Below are positions 25,948-35,257 of a stretch of DNA of 64,000 nucleotides, in pieces. A model generated the notes under the pieces. It was given only the letters and a program-made list of their open reading frames with translations, searched no databases and had not been told where the DNA came from. The stretch is from an uncultured Cedecea sp. (GTDB lineage Bacteria > Pseudomonadota > Gammaproteobacteria > Enterobacterales > Enterobacteriaceae), in contig NZ_CANMLV010000002.1 of assembly GCF_947498825.1 (NCBI RefSeq), forward strand, positions 186,001 through 250,000, read 5' to 3'. A program made the position numbers and the translations under genes. Position 1 is the first letter of the stretch. Each line of letters begins with the position of its first letter.

Positions 25948-26076
25948 GTATTTGACTCTTTAGTATTCAGGTTTCTAAGTGTTTGTAGTCTGCGGTGGCT
26001 AGAGATATCTTCATTCGCCTCTTCTCCTTGCCGGAAATGGAGCCGACAGAAATCGCTGCCGCCATCATCAGGCCCC

Positions 26077-26180
26077 AAGCACGCTATTGCCATAACGGCG
26101 GTATCACTATCTTGTAAACGGCCATCCATTTATTGGACGGACCTGCTTTTATGGAAGGTTCGTGCGGTCAATGTATCCTC
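26077..26180 (-). promoter_or_regulatory. Promoter cassette P2 (upstream of NTF2-like gene)
   Basis: Toward the gene it shows TCCAATAAATGGA, then TTTACA, an 18-base gap and TATGGC. It matches P3 over its length and P4 nearly base for base in the operator. It lies in the gap between the NTF2-like gene and the end of wrbA. Confidence 0.7.
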
Positions 26181-26240
26181 GCACTTAGCGGTATGTATAG
26201 TGCCCGAGGGGATCGACGCCCGCCTCTGCAGCGCGATAAA

Positions 26241-26852
26241 CTATGCATCGTCAGCATCCGTCAGCTTTGCAGCGATTTGTGCAACATGCCTTCCTTGGTA
26301 GCGGGCACCATCCAGTTCGACCTTACTCGGTTGCCGCGAGCCGTCTCCTCCGGCAATAGTGGAAGCCCCATAGGGGGAGTTGCCCATGACCTCATCGACA
26401 CCCATCTGTCCCTGAAATGAATAAGGCAAGCCGACGATAATAAAACCAAGATGAAGCAGCACCGGATGAAAAGTGAGGACCGTCGACTCTTGCCCGCCGT
26501 GCTGTGTCCCGCTGGATGCAAAGACCGAACCGACTTTGCCTACCAGCGCGCCTCTTACCCAGAGCGAGCCAGTCTGATCGATGAAACTCTTCATTTGCGC
26601 TGCCATGTTTCCATAGCGTGTAGGGGTGCCGAAAATGATGGCGTCGTATTCAGGCAACTCTTGAACCGTGGCGATCGGTGCGCTCTGGTCAAGTTTGAAG
26701 CCTGACCTCTCCGCAACTTGTTCAGGAACCGACTCGGGCACCCGCTTGACGACAACGTCCGCACCAGCCTCGCGGGCGCCTTCTGCCACGGCATAAGCCA
26801 TAGTTTCGATATGTCCGTAAGACGAGTAATACAGTACCAATACTTTTGCCAT
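26241..26852 (-). CDS. wrbA: NAD(P)H:quinone oxidoreductase, WrbA type
   Basis: A 203-aa flavodoxin-fold enzyme: FMN phosphate loop [10 protein letters not shown] (10-19), [35 protein letters not shown] and GLPYSFQGQ. The length equals the family norm. It reduces quinones by two electrons, avoiding semiquinone radicals. This is an island copy, divergent enough to be distinct from a chromosomal wrbA. It follows DoxX copy 2 on the same strand after a 43-base gap. Confidence 0.93.
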   Translation of the reverse strand: MAKVLVLYYSSYGHIETMAYAVAEGAREAGADVVVKRVPESVPEQVAERSGFKLDQSAPIATVQELPEYDAIIFGTPTRYGNMAAQMKSFIDQTGSLWVRGALVGKVGSVFASSGTQHGGQESTVLTFHPVLLHLGFIIVGLPYSFQGQMGVDEVMGNSPYGASTIAGGDGSRQPSKVELDGARYQGRHVAQIAAKLTDADDA

Positions 26853-26895
26853 AACTACCTCTTCTTTCTGAAATTAGCGGTTAACAACCATAGCG

Positions 26896-27336
26896 TCATA
26901 CTCGTTTCTCCTGGAAGTCCAGCCATGCCACGAGCAGGAAGCCACCGACCAAACCAAGGTGCTCAAAGAATGAGTTCGCAGCCATGAAGCGCTCCTGCCC
27001 TACCGGTAGCTCCCAATAACGCAAGGCGATACCCGTGGCAAGCAACGTGAAACCTGCCAACCCCAGGGCGCCCAGCCAACGCAGACGGCCTGTCAATATC
27101 ATCAACGGTGCACCTAACTCCAGTGCGATCACCAGCACAGCGAACAGCGATGCCGGTGTCAGCCCAAAATGACTCATCTCTGCGATGGCACCAGGAAAAT
27201 CGGTGAGTTTGACGATGCCCCCATGTAAATACGCTGCGCATAGTCCTAGATACGCAATAAAGCGAACAGCTATGTTTCCAAGTGCAGGCCGCGAAGCAGC
27301 GCCCTGCCTAATGCGATTAGTGTTATCCATATACAT
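26896..27336 (-). CDS. DoxX family membrane protein, copy 2
   Basis: The start is ATG 27336 after AAGGGA. The 146-aa product has four membrane helices and is strongly similar to DoxX copy 1 (20879): AYLGLCAAYLHGGIVKLTDFPGAIAEM, LRWLGALGLAGFTLLATGIALRYWELP, FFEHLGLVGGFLLVAWLDF. It begins 10 bases after the amidohydrolase stop, so they are co-transcribed. It probably forms part of a membrane redox-defence complex. Confidence 0.9.
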   Translation of the reverse strand: MYMDNTNRIRQGAASRPALGNIAVRFIAYLGLCAAYLHGGIVKLTDFPGAIAEMSHFGLTPASLFAVLVIALELGAPLMILTGRLRWLGALGLAGFTLLATGIALRYWELPVGQERFMAANSFFEHLGLVGGFLLVAWLDFQEKRV

Positions 27337-27346
27337 TGTCGGTCCC

Positions 27347-29242
27347 TTAAACTGCCCAGCAGGAGCAGCCCAATGCGCCAAAGAAGCCTTTCAAGTCGGA
27401 GGCGGGAACCTTCGATCCCCAGGCCTGCGCATGATCGTGACCATGCATTCCGCATGCACTCGCGCAACCGCACGAGGCAATAGCCTGATGTCGGAGCGGT
27501 TGCAACGAATTCTTGCCGGCTCCCTCCGGCTCCCCCCAAGCACCATAGCCTTTGAACAGACGCGTTGGCGACCAATCAGGCATGGCCGGTGGTAACGGAT
27601 TATCGTCCAGCGAAATAAATTGCTCTTCACCATAAACAATGCGTCCACCCACCACGGTCAAGTGCGAGGTCAGAAACGAGATTTCAGCTTCCGGCACCCC
27701 AAAATAGTCTTTACTGGGAACGATAAAGTCGGCGAATTGACCTACCTGAATGCGACCACGCTTGTTTTCTTCATTGGAGAACCAGGCAACATTCTCCGTC
27801 CACATGCGTAAGGCCGTTTCCCGATCCAGCAGATTATGTTGTGGATATAAACGTAGCCCACCAACCGTTTTACCCGTGACCATCCACGCGAGCGATACCC
27901 AAGGGTTATAGGAAGCGACACGGGTGGCGTCGGTTCCGGCAGAAACCTTGACGCCTTTTTCCAGCATTCTTGCTACGGGCGGTGTGGCCTCTGCCGCTCT
28001 GGCCCCATAACGCTCAACAAAGTATTCACCTTGATAAGCCATACGATGCTGCACTGCAATGCCGCCGCCCAAAGCCGCAACCCGATCGATCGATTTATCA
28101 GAGATGGTTTCGGCATGATCGAAGAACCAGTTGATACCCTGTAGAGGAATGTCTCGATTCACTTTTTCAAATACATCCAAAGCACGCGATATGGTTTCAT
28201 CATAGGTGGCGTGCAGGCGCCAGGGCCATTTGTTCTGCGCCAGAATACGCACGACCTCTTCCAACTCGCCTTCCATCTCCGGGGGCAAGTCCGGACGCGG
28301 CTGGCGGAAATCCTCGAAATCAGCAGCAGAGAACACCAGCATCTCACCGGCGCCATTGTGACGAAAATAATCCGTGCCTTGTTTGTACTTCACACTACTG
28401 GTCCATTTCAGGAAGTCTTCCTTCTCTTCCTTGGGCTTTTGCGTGAACAGGTTATAGGCCAGGCGCACCGTCATCTGGCCTTCATCGGCCAGTTTCTGAA
28501 TAACGGCGTAATCGTCCGGGTAGCTCTGGAAACCGCCACCCGCGTCAATAACGCCTGTTATACCCAAGCGATTGAGCTCACGCATGAAGTGACGCGTCGA
28601 ATTGACCTGATAGTCAAAGGGCAGCTTGGGGCCTTTAGCCAAAGTGGAGTAAAGGACCATCGCGTTAGGCTTGGCTAGTAGCAAGCCTGTTGGATTACCA
28701 TTCGCATCGCGAGTAATTTCCCCGCCAGGAGGCTGCGGCGTGTCTTTGGTGTAGCCTACCGCCCGTAATGCTGCACCGTTCAGCAGAGCCTGGTCGTAAA
28801 GGTAGAGAAGAAAAACGGGCGTATCAGGCGCAATAGCATTGATTTCGTCGATAGTCGGCAAGCGTTTCTCGACGAACTGGTGTTCAGTGAACCCGCCTAC
28901 TACACGCACCCACTGCGGCGCAGGCGTAATAGCCACTTGCCGGCGCAGCATGTCTAACGCGTCAGCCAGCGAACGCACGCCATCCCAGCGTAGTTCCAAG
29001 TTGTAATTAAGCCCACCTCGCACCATGTGAGTATGGTTGTCAAATAGCCCGGGCAAGACGCTTCTACGCCCCAGATCAATGAGCCGTGTAGCCGAGTCCG
29101 CCAAAGCCAGAACTTCATCATCCGAGCCGACAGCTAGAAACTTGCCATCCGCAACGGCAACTGCAGTAGCCACGGGGTTGCTGGAATCAAGAGTTGTAAT
29201 CCGACCGTTATGGAAAACAATGTCAGGTGTAGAATGAGCCAT
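27347..29242 (-). CDS. Amidohydrolase, YtcJ-like (metal-dependent)
   Basis: A 631-aa protein with a composite beta-sandwich and TIM-barrel: IVFHNGRITTLDSSNPVATAVAVADGKFLAVGSD, then the metal-binding DNHTHM (H70, H72), VSAGTDATR for the late Asp, and PSKDYFGVPEAEI at the end of the barrel. A Cys- and His-rich C-terminal tail follows (SCGCASACGMHGHDHAQAW, ending GALGCSCWAV). YtcJ-type enzymes hydrolyse amides or formylated compounds; the substrate is unknown. It heads the probable amidohydrolase-DoxX-wrbA operon. Confidence 0.92.
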   Translation of the reverse strand: MAHSTPDIVFHNGRITTLDSSNPVATAVAVADGKFLAVGSDDEVLALADSATRLIDLGRRSVLPGLFDNHTHMVRGGLNYNLELRWDGVRSLADALDMLRRQVAITPAPQWVRVVGGFTEHQFVEKRLPTIDEINAIAPDTPVFLLYLYDQALLNGAALRAVGYTKDTPQPPGGEITRDANGNPTGLLLAKPNAMVLYSTLAKGPKLPFDYQVNSTRHFMRELNRLGITGVIDAGGGFQSYPDDYAVIQKLADEGQMTVRLAYNLFTQKPKEEKEDFLKWTSSVKYKQGTDYFRHNGAGEMLVFSAADFEDFRQPRPDLPPEMEGELEEVVRILAQNKWPWRLHATYDETISRALDVFEKVNRDIPLQGINWFFDHAETISDKSIDRVAALGGGIAVQHRMAYQGEYFVERYGARAAEATPPVARMLEKGVKVSAGTDATRVASYNPWVSLAWMVTGKTVGGLRLYPQHNLLDRETALRMWTENVAWFSNEENKRGRIQVGQFADFIVPSKDYFGVPEAEISFLTSHLTVVGGRIVYGEEQFISLDDNPLPPAMPDWSPTRLFKGYGAWGEPEGAGKNSLQPLRHQAIASCGCASACGMHGHDHAQAWGSKVPASDLKGFFGALGCSCWAV

Positions 29243-29316
29243 GGTCGAATCTCCTTTGTAGATGACCTTTGCAAAGTCCTGAAATGAACAACAGGCAACT
29301 AGCCGCTAACATGCGC

Positions 29317-29592
29317 CTATGCCTCGTAATCACTCTTTTGAACTTGTACTATTTGATTTCTTCCGGGAAGCTGCCCGAAGACATGGTCAGTCGCTTGCGT
29401 TTTGGCGCAAGCTGTATTGAAGGCGGTACCTTGCAAAAGCTGCTTGCCCACGGGGATAACCTGCTCACCGACCAGCATGCCGAGTAAGCCGATCAGCGCA
29501 ACCAAAGGCGGAGCTGGTGAGCGCACGGTCAGCAAACTGTAGATAACACCGATCAATACACCCGCACTCAGCGAAAATAGATAAAGCTTCAT
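29317..29592 (-). CDS. XapX domain small membrane protein
   Basis: The start is ATG 29592 with GGAGG upstream. The 91-aa product has two membrane helices around MKLYLFSLSAGVLIGVIYSLLTV and PPLVALIGLLGMLVGEQVIP, the XapX signature, and a polar tail. XapX genes usually sit next to amidohydrolase or isochorismatase genes, as here. Function unknown. It is likely co-transcribed with the isochorismatase gene upstream; the gap is 79 bases. Confidence 0.88.
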   Translation of the reverse strand: MKLYLFSLSAGVLIGVIYSLLTVRSPAPPLVALIGLLGMLVGEQVIPVGKQLLQGTAFNTACAKTQATDHVFGQLPGRNQIVQVQKSDYEA

Positions 29593-29671
29593 AAGCCACC
29601 TCCCATCCAGATACGTTGGTTTGTACCGGTCAGCACAGATTGACAGCACATGCCCGGCCTTTTAGGTGGGC

Positions 29672-30355
29672 TTACTTAGCAGGATTGGGGCCAATGCGCT
29701 TGCCGTGCTGCACGCGTTCCGGCGCTTTGTGCACCATGGTGTAGGCATAATCAGCCCCCATGCCGTAAGCACCTGAGTGCTCTCTTACGATCGCCATCAC
29801 CGCATCGTAGGTTTCTTTGTTCGCCCAATCACGTTGCCACTCCAGTAGTACTTGCTGCCAAGTAACGGGAATAATGCCGGCTTGGATCATGCGGTCCATG
29901 GCATAGTTGTGCGCTTCCACGGACGTGCCGCCCGAGGCGTCGGCCACCATATATATTTCGTAATCGCCCTCCAATGCGGCGCACAATGCAAAAGAGATAT
30001 TGCAGACTTCCGTCCACAGTCCGGAAACCACCACTTTCTTACGGCCATTGGCAGCCAGTGCATCACGTACATTCTGGTCATCCCAGGAGTTCATCGAGGA
30101 ACGTTCGAGAAGCTCATTTTCAGGAAAAACCTCTAATAGTTCAGGATAGGTGTGGCCGGAAAAACTTTCCGTCTCGACAGTCGTGATGATTGTTGGGATA
30201 CTGAAAGCCTTTGCGGCCTTCGCCAGACCCACAACATTGTTCTTTAACGTCTGACGGTCAATAGACTGAACACCAAAGGCCATCTGCGGTTGCTGATCAA
30301 TGAAAATTAGCTGGCTGTTTTGCGGTGTCAGTAGTTCGAGTTTTGGGTTGGTCAT
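29672..30355 (-). CDS. Isochorismatase-family hydrolase, copy 2 (YcaC-like)
   Basis: The start is ATG 30355 after AGGAAA. The 227-aa product has D20 in LIFIDQQPQ and C118 in SGLWTEVCN, and a C-terminal extension of ~25 residues (AYGMGADYAYTMVHK...) absent from copy 1. The promoter DNA is homologous to that of copy 1 right up to the gene, so gene and control region were duplicated together. Cassette P3 lies upstream, in the space shared with the divergent ATPase regulator. Confidence 0.92.
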   Translation of the reverse strand: MTNPKLELLTPQNSQLIFIDQQPQMAFGVQSIDRQTLKNNVVGLAKAAKAFSIPTIITTVETESFSGHTYPELLEVFPENELLERSSMNSWDDQNVRDALAANGRKKVVVSGLWTEVCNISFALCAALEGDYEIYMVADASGGTSVEAHNYAMDRMIQAGIIPVTWQQVLLEWQRDWANKETYDAVMAIVREHSGAYGMGADYAYTMVHKAPERVQHGKRIGPNPAK

Positions 30356-30477
30356 GTTAAATTTCCTATAGAACATGCTTGTGCAGATAGTGACCGCCAC
30401 CAATGGATCGATTTTTGGGTCGGCCATGGTGACGCCTGAGGGCGGGCGCCCTAGCGGTTCTAGGCCGTTGCTGGCCT

Positions 30478-30575
30478 CAATAACGCTATTGCCATAACGG
30501 CGGTATCACTATCTCGCACAAGGCCATCCATTGATTGGACAGCCCTGCTTTTATGGAAGATTCCTGCGGTTAATA
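30478..30575 (-). promoter_or_regulatory. Promoter cassette P3 (upstream of isochorismatase copy 2)
   Basis: The operator reads TCCAATCAATGGA toward the gene, with TATGGC at the -10 position. It lies between isochorismatase copy 2 and the divergent winged-helix/ATPase regulator (30629), which makes that regulator the first candidate for binding it. It aligns with P1 and P2 over ~100 bp. Confidence 0.7.
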
Positions 30576-30628
30576 AGGAGGTACAAGCTGGACGAAGACC
30601 TCGTGTATTGTGTGGCGGAGCCCTTAGC

Positions 30629-33628
30629 ATGGAAAATAATCATTTGCACCCGAGTCCTTACGTACCAGAAGGTGGCGAGATCGTCGAGTTTGGCCCATTT
30701 CGTCTGCACGTAACCGGACGGTTGCTGCAGCGCAATGGGGTGGCCGTCAAACTCGGTAGCCGCTCGCTCGATTTACTGATTGCGTTGGTTGAGCGGTCCG
30801 GCGAAGTAGTTTCCGCGCGTGAATTGATCGCGCGTGCATGGGCGGGACTGGTGGTCGACGAGGCCAATCTGCGCGTCAACATCTCGAACCTACGCAAGAG
30901 CCTGGGTGAAGGCCAGGACGGAGCGCGCTACGTCGTCAACCTTCCAGGCCGCGGATACAGCTTCGTGGTGCCCGTAACTCGAGTGCATCCCGATTCTTCG
31001 TCCCAGAAACTTGAGGCCATCCGATCTCCCGACCCTCGCACTGCCAGCCAGCCGCTCGTATCGGCCTCAGAACACTCGTTACCCGGGCAACTCGAACGTC
31101 TCATTGGGCGCGATGCTTCGGTCCGCACCTTGGTCCAGATGCTCACCGAGCACCGATTTGTGAGCATCGTCGGCCCGGGTGGAATGGGCAAAACGACTGT
31201 CGCGATCTCCGTAGCGCACACGATGCTCGATGCCTTTAGCGGCGCTGTGTACTACGTCGACCTATCTTCGGTCACCGACGCCTCGCTCGTTCCGGCTACG
31301 ATTGCCTCCGTGCTCGGCCTGAAGGTGCAATTGCAAGATCCTAAACTGAGCATCCAAACTTTTTTAGGCGTCCAAAGAACGTTGCTCGTATTGGACAATT
31401 GCGAACACATCATTGACGAGACGGCCGCTCTCGCAGAATGGCTTCATATATCCGCTCCTCAGTCTCACCTGCTTACGACCAGCCGCGAGTTATTACGTGT
31501 CGAGGGCGAGCATGTACATATCCTTCCACCGCTCGATGTTCCGCCGGTCAGCGATGGCATGACAGCGGCCGATGCGATGGCGTTTCCTGCAGTCCAGCTT
31601 TTCATGGATCGAGTAGCGGCAAGCGGCGCGCAAGAGACACTGACGGATGAGACAGCGCTGCTCGCCGTCGAGATCTGCCGAAAAATGGATGGCATTGCTC
31701 TGGCGATCGAATTAGCAGCCGGTCGCGTGCGTTCGCATGGCCTGCGCGGAACAGCGGAACTGATCAGCAGCCGCTTCGATCTTCTCTGGCATGGCAGGCG
31801 CACCGCGCCTCCCCGACATCAGACGCTCCAGGCGATGCTTGATTGGAGTTACAACTTACTGTCCGAGAACGAACGCCGCGTGCTGTTCCGGTTATCAGTG
31901 TTCGTGACTCCGTTTCATCTGGCTGCGGCACAGTGGGTCGCGACGGATGCAGTACTCACGCAGGCCCAAGTGACAGCAGCAATCGCAAGCCTCACCGACA
32001 AGTCACTGCTATCGCCATCGATGTTGAACGGATCGAGGCATCTGCGCCTCCTGGATTCGACGCGCACCTACACTTCAGCAAAACTGGCGGAGTCGGGCGA
32101 GCTCAACGCCGTCTCGCGCAAGCTCGCCGAGTATCTCATTGCGCAACTCAGCCGAAGTAATGAGCGTGAGAATGAGTGGCAGGCCACGGGCCGGGATATG
32201 ATGGGGGACTACATCATGCGCCCTGCGTTGGTGTGGGCATTCTCCGAGGCAGGTGAAGGTGAAGGGATCTGCAACATGCGCACTGCGCTTGCATGGGCGT
32301 TCTCCGATGCAGGCGAAAGCGAGCTGGGCGTTCGTCTGGCAGCGCTCGCCGCACCGCATCTACTGGAATTGTCGCTGCTGGACGAGTGCCATCGCTGGTG
32401 TCAAGCTGCGCTGTTGCTACTGGGTCCTCACGAGGGCTCAACGACACACCTCATCTTGCAAGAAGCGCTGGCGATCTCCGCACTATTGACTCGCAGCAAT
32501 GGAGATGAAGTCCGCGATTCGATTGAGCGCGCGCTGCGTCTTGCTCGGACCTTGAACGATCACGAACGCGAACTTGGACTACTCTCGGGACTGCATATTT
32601 TTATGATCGAAATCGGTCACTCCCATGGGGCGGTCGAGGTGAGTCGACGCAGTATCGAGCTGGCACGCAGTGTCGACTCTCCTGCGGGAATCGTCATGTC
32701 TGAGTGGATGCTCGGGTGTGCGTATTTCTTGGCCGGCGATCAGGTGGGCGCGCTACGCCACATCGAGGAAGGATTCAAGCAAGCTGCAGCGCGTGGCGTG
32801 ACGAAGGTCGATATGTATGGCTACCGACATCGGACCCGTGCGCTCATCGTCCTCGCACGCGCGCTTTGGTTAAGCGGCGCCGCCGACCGCGCTGCTCAAG
32901 TTGCATGTCAGGCCGTCGAGGAGGCTAAGCAGAACGAGCAACCGGTGAACGTGTTCGTCGCTGAATTGCTGTACGCCTCCACGGTTTTTCTGTGGCGGGG
33001 AGATGTAGAGGAATCGGAAACGATGGCAAGCCGCCTCGTCCAATACGTTAGTCGTTACTCCTTTGGTCCACATGTGGCCTTGAGTATCGCACTCTCAGCC
33101 GAAGTGGCTTTACTCCGGAGGGAATTTCAGACTGCGGCAAACAAGTTTCGCGAAGCGCTAGGTATCTTGCATGGGGAGGGCCGTCTCTTACTCACGATGA
33201 TTTTGAGTCGATCGATGTCCGAAGCACTGTTCGAATGCGGTGAGATCCTGGAGGCGGAGACAATGATCTCTGCGGCTCTAGAACGAGCCGAGGCGGGACA
33301 TGAATCATTCGACAGGCCTGAGCTATTGCGTACGCGTGCACAAATCGGAGTTGTTTCCGGTCGCTTGGATCCGCGCGCGGCCAAGGGGATGTTGCGAGAT
33401 TCGATTGAGCTTGCAAACAGTCAAGGCGCACTCAGCTTAGAATTGCGCTCCTCCATGGCTTTAGGTGAACTGCTCGCAAGCGAGGAGCGGGCTGAGGAGG
33501 CCTACGCGATCCTGGCGGAGGTTTACGACCGCTTTACGGAAGGATACGAAACACGCGACCTCAGAACAGCCAGACGTTTGATCGAAGCCTGGCGTCCGGC
33601 CGCGAGGGAAGAGCTAGTCTCTGGTTAA
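30629..33628 (+). CDS. Winged-helix/NB-ARC-type ATPase transcriptional regulator
   Basis: The start is ATG 30629 with GGAG 8 bases upstream. The ~999-aa protein has an N-terminal OmpR/PhoB-type winged helix, residues ~20-115 (FRLHVTGRLLQRNGVAVKLGSRSLDLLIALVERSGEVVSARELIARAW). An AP-ATPase/NB-ARC module follows, with Walker A GPGGMGKT (182-189) and Walker B LLVLDN (252-257), then a long TPR-like helical region. Around residues 529-565 a ~23-residue segment (MR-AL-WAFS-AGE) is tandemly duplicated. It is probably a signal-gated activator and is next to cassette P3. Confidence 0.9.
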   Translation: MENNHLHPSPYVPEGGEIVEFGPFRLHVTGRLLQRNGVAVKLGSRSLDLLIALVERSGEVVSARELIARAWAGLVVDEANLRVNISNLRKSLGEGQDGARYVVNLPGRGYSFVVPVTRVHPDSSSQKLEAIRSPDPRTASQPLVSASEHSLPGQLERLIGRDASVRTLVQMLTEHRFVSIVGPGGMGKTTVAISVAHTMLDAFSGAVYYVDLSSVTDASLVPATIASVLGLKVQLQDPKLSIQTFLGVQRTLLVLDNCEHIIDETAALAEWLHISAPQSHLLTTSRELLRVEGEHVHILPPLDVPPVSDGMTAADAMAFPAVQLFMDRVAASGAQETLTDETALLAVEICRKMDGIALAIELAAGRVRSHGLRGTAELISSRFDLLWHGRRTAPPRHQTLQAMLDWSYNLLSENERRVLFRLSVFVTPFHLAAAQWVATDAVLTQAQVTAAIASLTDKSLLSPSMLNGSRHLRLLDSTRTYTSAKLAESGELNAVSRKLAEYLIAQLSRSNERENEWQATGRDMMGDYIMRPALVWAFSEAGEGEGICNMRTALAWAFSDAGESELGVRLAALAAPHLLELSLLDECHRWCQAALLLLGPHEGSTTHLILQEALAISALLTRSNGDEVRDSIERALRLARTLNDHERELGLLSGLHIFMIEIGHSHGAVEVSRRSIELARSVDSPAGIVMSEWMLGCAYFLAGDQVGALRHIEEGFKQAAARGVTKVDMYGYRHRTRALIVLARALWLSGAADRAAQVACQAVEEAKQNEQPVNVFVAELLYASTVFLWRGDVEESETMASRLVQYVSRYSFGPHVALSIALSAEVALLRREFQTAANKFREALGILHGEGRLLLTMILSRSMSEALFECGEILEAETMISAALERAEAGHESFDRPELLRTRAQIGVVSGRLDPRAAKGMLRDSIELANSQGALSLELRSSMALGELLASEERAEEAYAILAEVYDRFTEGYETRDLRTARRLIEAWRPAAREELVSG

Positions 33629-33736
33629 CCTAATTTACACAGCTTTACACCACTTTACGAGCGCTCCGGTGTGCAACCTCCGAGAATAGGAAGAGGTAAT
33701 TCGAGGGCGTGCGTACGCCCTGCAAGGGGTATTTGT

Positions 33737-34141
33737 ATGGCTGGTCACTCAAGCGATTCGATTCTTCCTCAACCAGTCGCACAGTTCATAGAGGCAACGA
33801 ATGCCGGTGATCTGTCCCGTCTTCTTGAAGTCTTCGCTGCAGATTCGATCGTCAACGATCAGTTACGGCAATGGCGCGGGCTGACTGAACTAAGCAAATG
33901 GGCCGAGTGCGACGTTATCGGGCAGCAGCTGTCACTTCGTCCCATTCATTGCGTCCAGCACTACGGCCACTGCGTTGTCGCAGCCCACGCCGACGGAAAA
34001 TTCGACAGGCGTGGATTGCCGGATCCGCTGGAAGTTCTGCTCTATTTCACTCTCGCCGAAGACCAGATCGTGCAATTGATAATTTTGCGAGATCTTTCTG
34101 GTACCTCTCCTTTCGATACGTCATTACGCAGCTCAGCGTAA
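33737..34141 (+). CDS. NTF2-like (SnoaL) cytoplasmic protein
   Basis: The start is ATG 33737 after AAGGGG; the earlier in-frame start lacks a signal. The 134-aa product shows QPVAQFIEATNAGDLSRLLEVFAADSIVNDQLRQWRG and a C-terminal FTLAEDQIVQLIIL strand, an NTF2-like fold without a signal peptide. It follows the ATPase regulator on the same strand. Ligand or activity unknown. Confidence 0.82.
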   Translation: MAGHSSDSILPQPVAQFIEATNAGDLSRLLEVFAADSIVNDQLRQWRGLTELSKWAECDVIGQQLSLRPIHCVQHYGHCVVAAHADGKFDRRGLPDPLEVLLYFTLAEDQIVQLIILRDLSGTSPFDTSLRSSA

Positions 34142-34279
34142 AGGCGCAAAGTCAAGGCGTTAGAGCCGACCTGCTTTACAGCGTTTTTCTACACTTTACT
34201 TAGCATTTCGGCATATTTGTCCGATCATCTTCGTCACGTGGATCGAAATCCTTAAACGATCACAAACGGAGGAAATCCC

Positions 34280-34867
34280 ATGAGCAATAGTGCAGTGTTG
34301 GCCACCAAGGCTCATCAACAGAGCAACCAGAATACGGTTGCGTTAACAGCGACTTTGCTGGATTTGCTCACCGTGGCGCAATCCAAAGTTGAGGTCGATC
34401 GTCAGGCTGCGCAAGCATGCTTGTCCCGCGCGACGGCATTGCTGGAGGCCAGTCTGGAACGAAACGTCGGACAGAAGGCCCAGAGCGCATTCCGCGGCGG
34501 ACTGCCGCGTTGGCAGGCGAAACGCTTGACTACGTTCATCGAGGAGAATCTGGAACAACCTATCAGGAGTCCTGATCTCATTGCGCTCACCGGATTGAGT
34601 GCTGGACATTTCTTTCGAACTTTCAAAGAAACATTCGGCCAGGCTCCGTTTGTCTACATCGCCGGGCTGAGAATCGAGCGAGCACAGCAGATGATGCTAA
34701 CAACCAACCATTCCCTTAGCCAAATCGCGCTTGATTGCGGAATGTGCGATCAGTCTCATCTCACGCGATTGTTTCGGCAACTCGTGGGTATGACGCCGGG
34801 CGAATGGCGGCGCGTATATGCCTGCGAGTCCTTCGAGTCGACGTCAGTGAGCACGGACGTCGGGTAA
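34280..34867 (+). CDS. AraC-family transcriptional regulator
   Basis: The start is ATG 34280 after GGAGG. The 195-aa product lacks a cupin sensor domain. It has a helical N-terminus and then two HTH motifs, residues ~75-180 (LTTFIEENLEQPIRSPDLIALTGLSAGHFFRTFKETFGQAPFVYI, SLSQIALDCGMCDQSHLTRLFRQLVGMTPGEWRR). Short AraC proteins of this kind often control oxidative or xenobiotic stress genes. It closes the detoxification block. It is an alternative candidate for cassette P1-P4. Confidence 0.92.
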   Translation: MSNSAVLATKAHQQSNQNTVALTATLLDLLTVAQSKVEVDRQAAQACLSRATALLEASLERNVGQKAQSAFRGGLPRWQAKRLTTFIEENLEQPIRSPDLIALTGLSAGHFFRTFKETFGQAPFVYIAGLRIERAQQMMLTTNHSLSQIALDCGMCDQSHLTRLFRQLVGMTPGEWRRVYACESFESTSVSTDVG

Positions 34868-35008
34868 TGCCAAGTTCTCGATCAGTGCGCAATGATGGCG
34901 TTTCTGGGATTTGGAGTGAATAACGCCTTCGACTTCTCGAATCGTATGCGCAACGACTACGGTCATGCCAACAATTTGACATTTTTGAAAGTTAAACGAC
35001 AACAATAT

Positions 35009-35245
35009 TCAATCCGTCCCCCGCAGCTCCGGCCAAATCTGATACCAGTCATCAGGCCGAAGTTGCTTCCGGGTGACCGCCCCACCCGTCAACTCTTCGA
35101 TCTCCACGCAACGAATCACCGGCACCGGACGTTTACCCGCTGCCCAATTATGAATGACCTGAGGCGGAAGGCCCAAACGCTTTGCAAGCGCGGTAACACC
35201 TCCCGCGAAATCACAGGCGTCACGTACGGGTTGAAAATCTGACAT
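35009..35245 (-). CDS. YdaS/Cro-like helix-turn-helix protein
   Basis: A 78-aa DNA-binding protein (start ATG 35245; GTG 35257 is possible). The HTH is in ACDFAGGVTALAKRLGLPPQVIHNWAAGKRPVPV and the C-terminus VTRKQLRPDDWYQIWPEL is typical of YdaS-type repressors, often the toxin-like or Cro half of element control circuits. It stands alone between the cargo and the integration module. Confidence 0.82.
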   Translation of the reverse strand: MSDFQPVRDACDFAGGVTALAKRLGLPPQVIHNWAAGKRPVPVIRCVEIEELTGGAVTRKQLRPDDWYQIWPELRGTD

Positions 35246-35257
35246 AAAATCGAACAC

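Noticed and set aside
26133-26420. 95-aa plus-strand ORF
   Set aside because: Antisense to wrbA and begins in cassette P2.
30531-30713. 60-aa ORF starting in cassette P3
   Set aside because: It reads through the promoter cassette and into the regulator gene in another frame.
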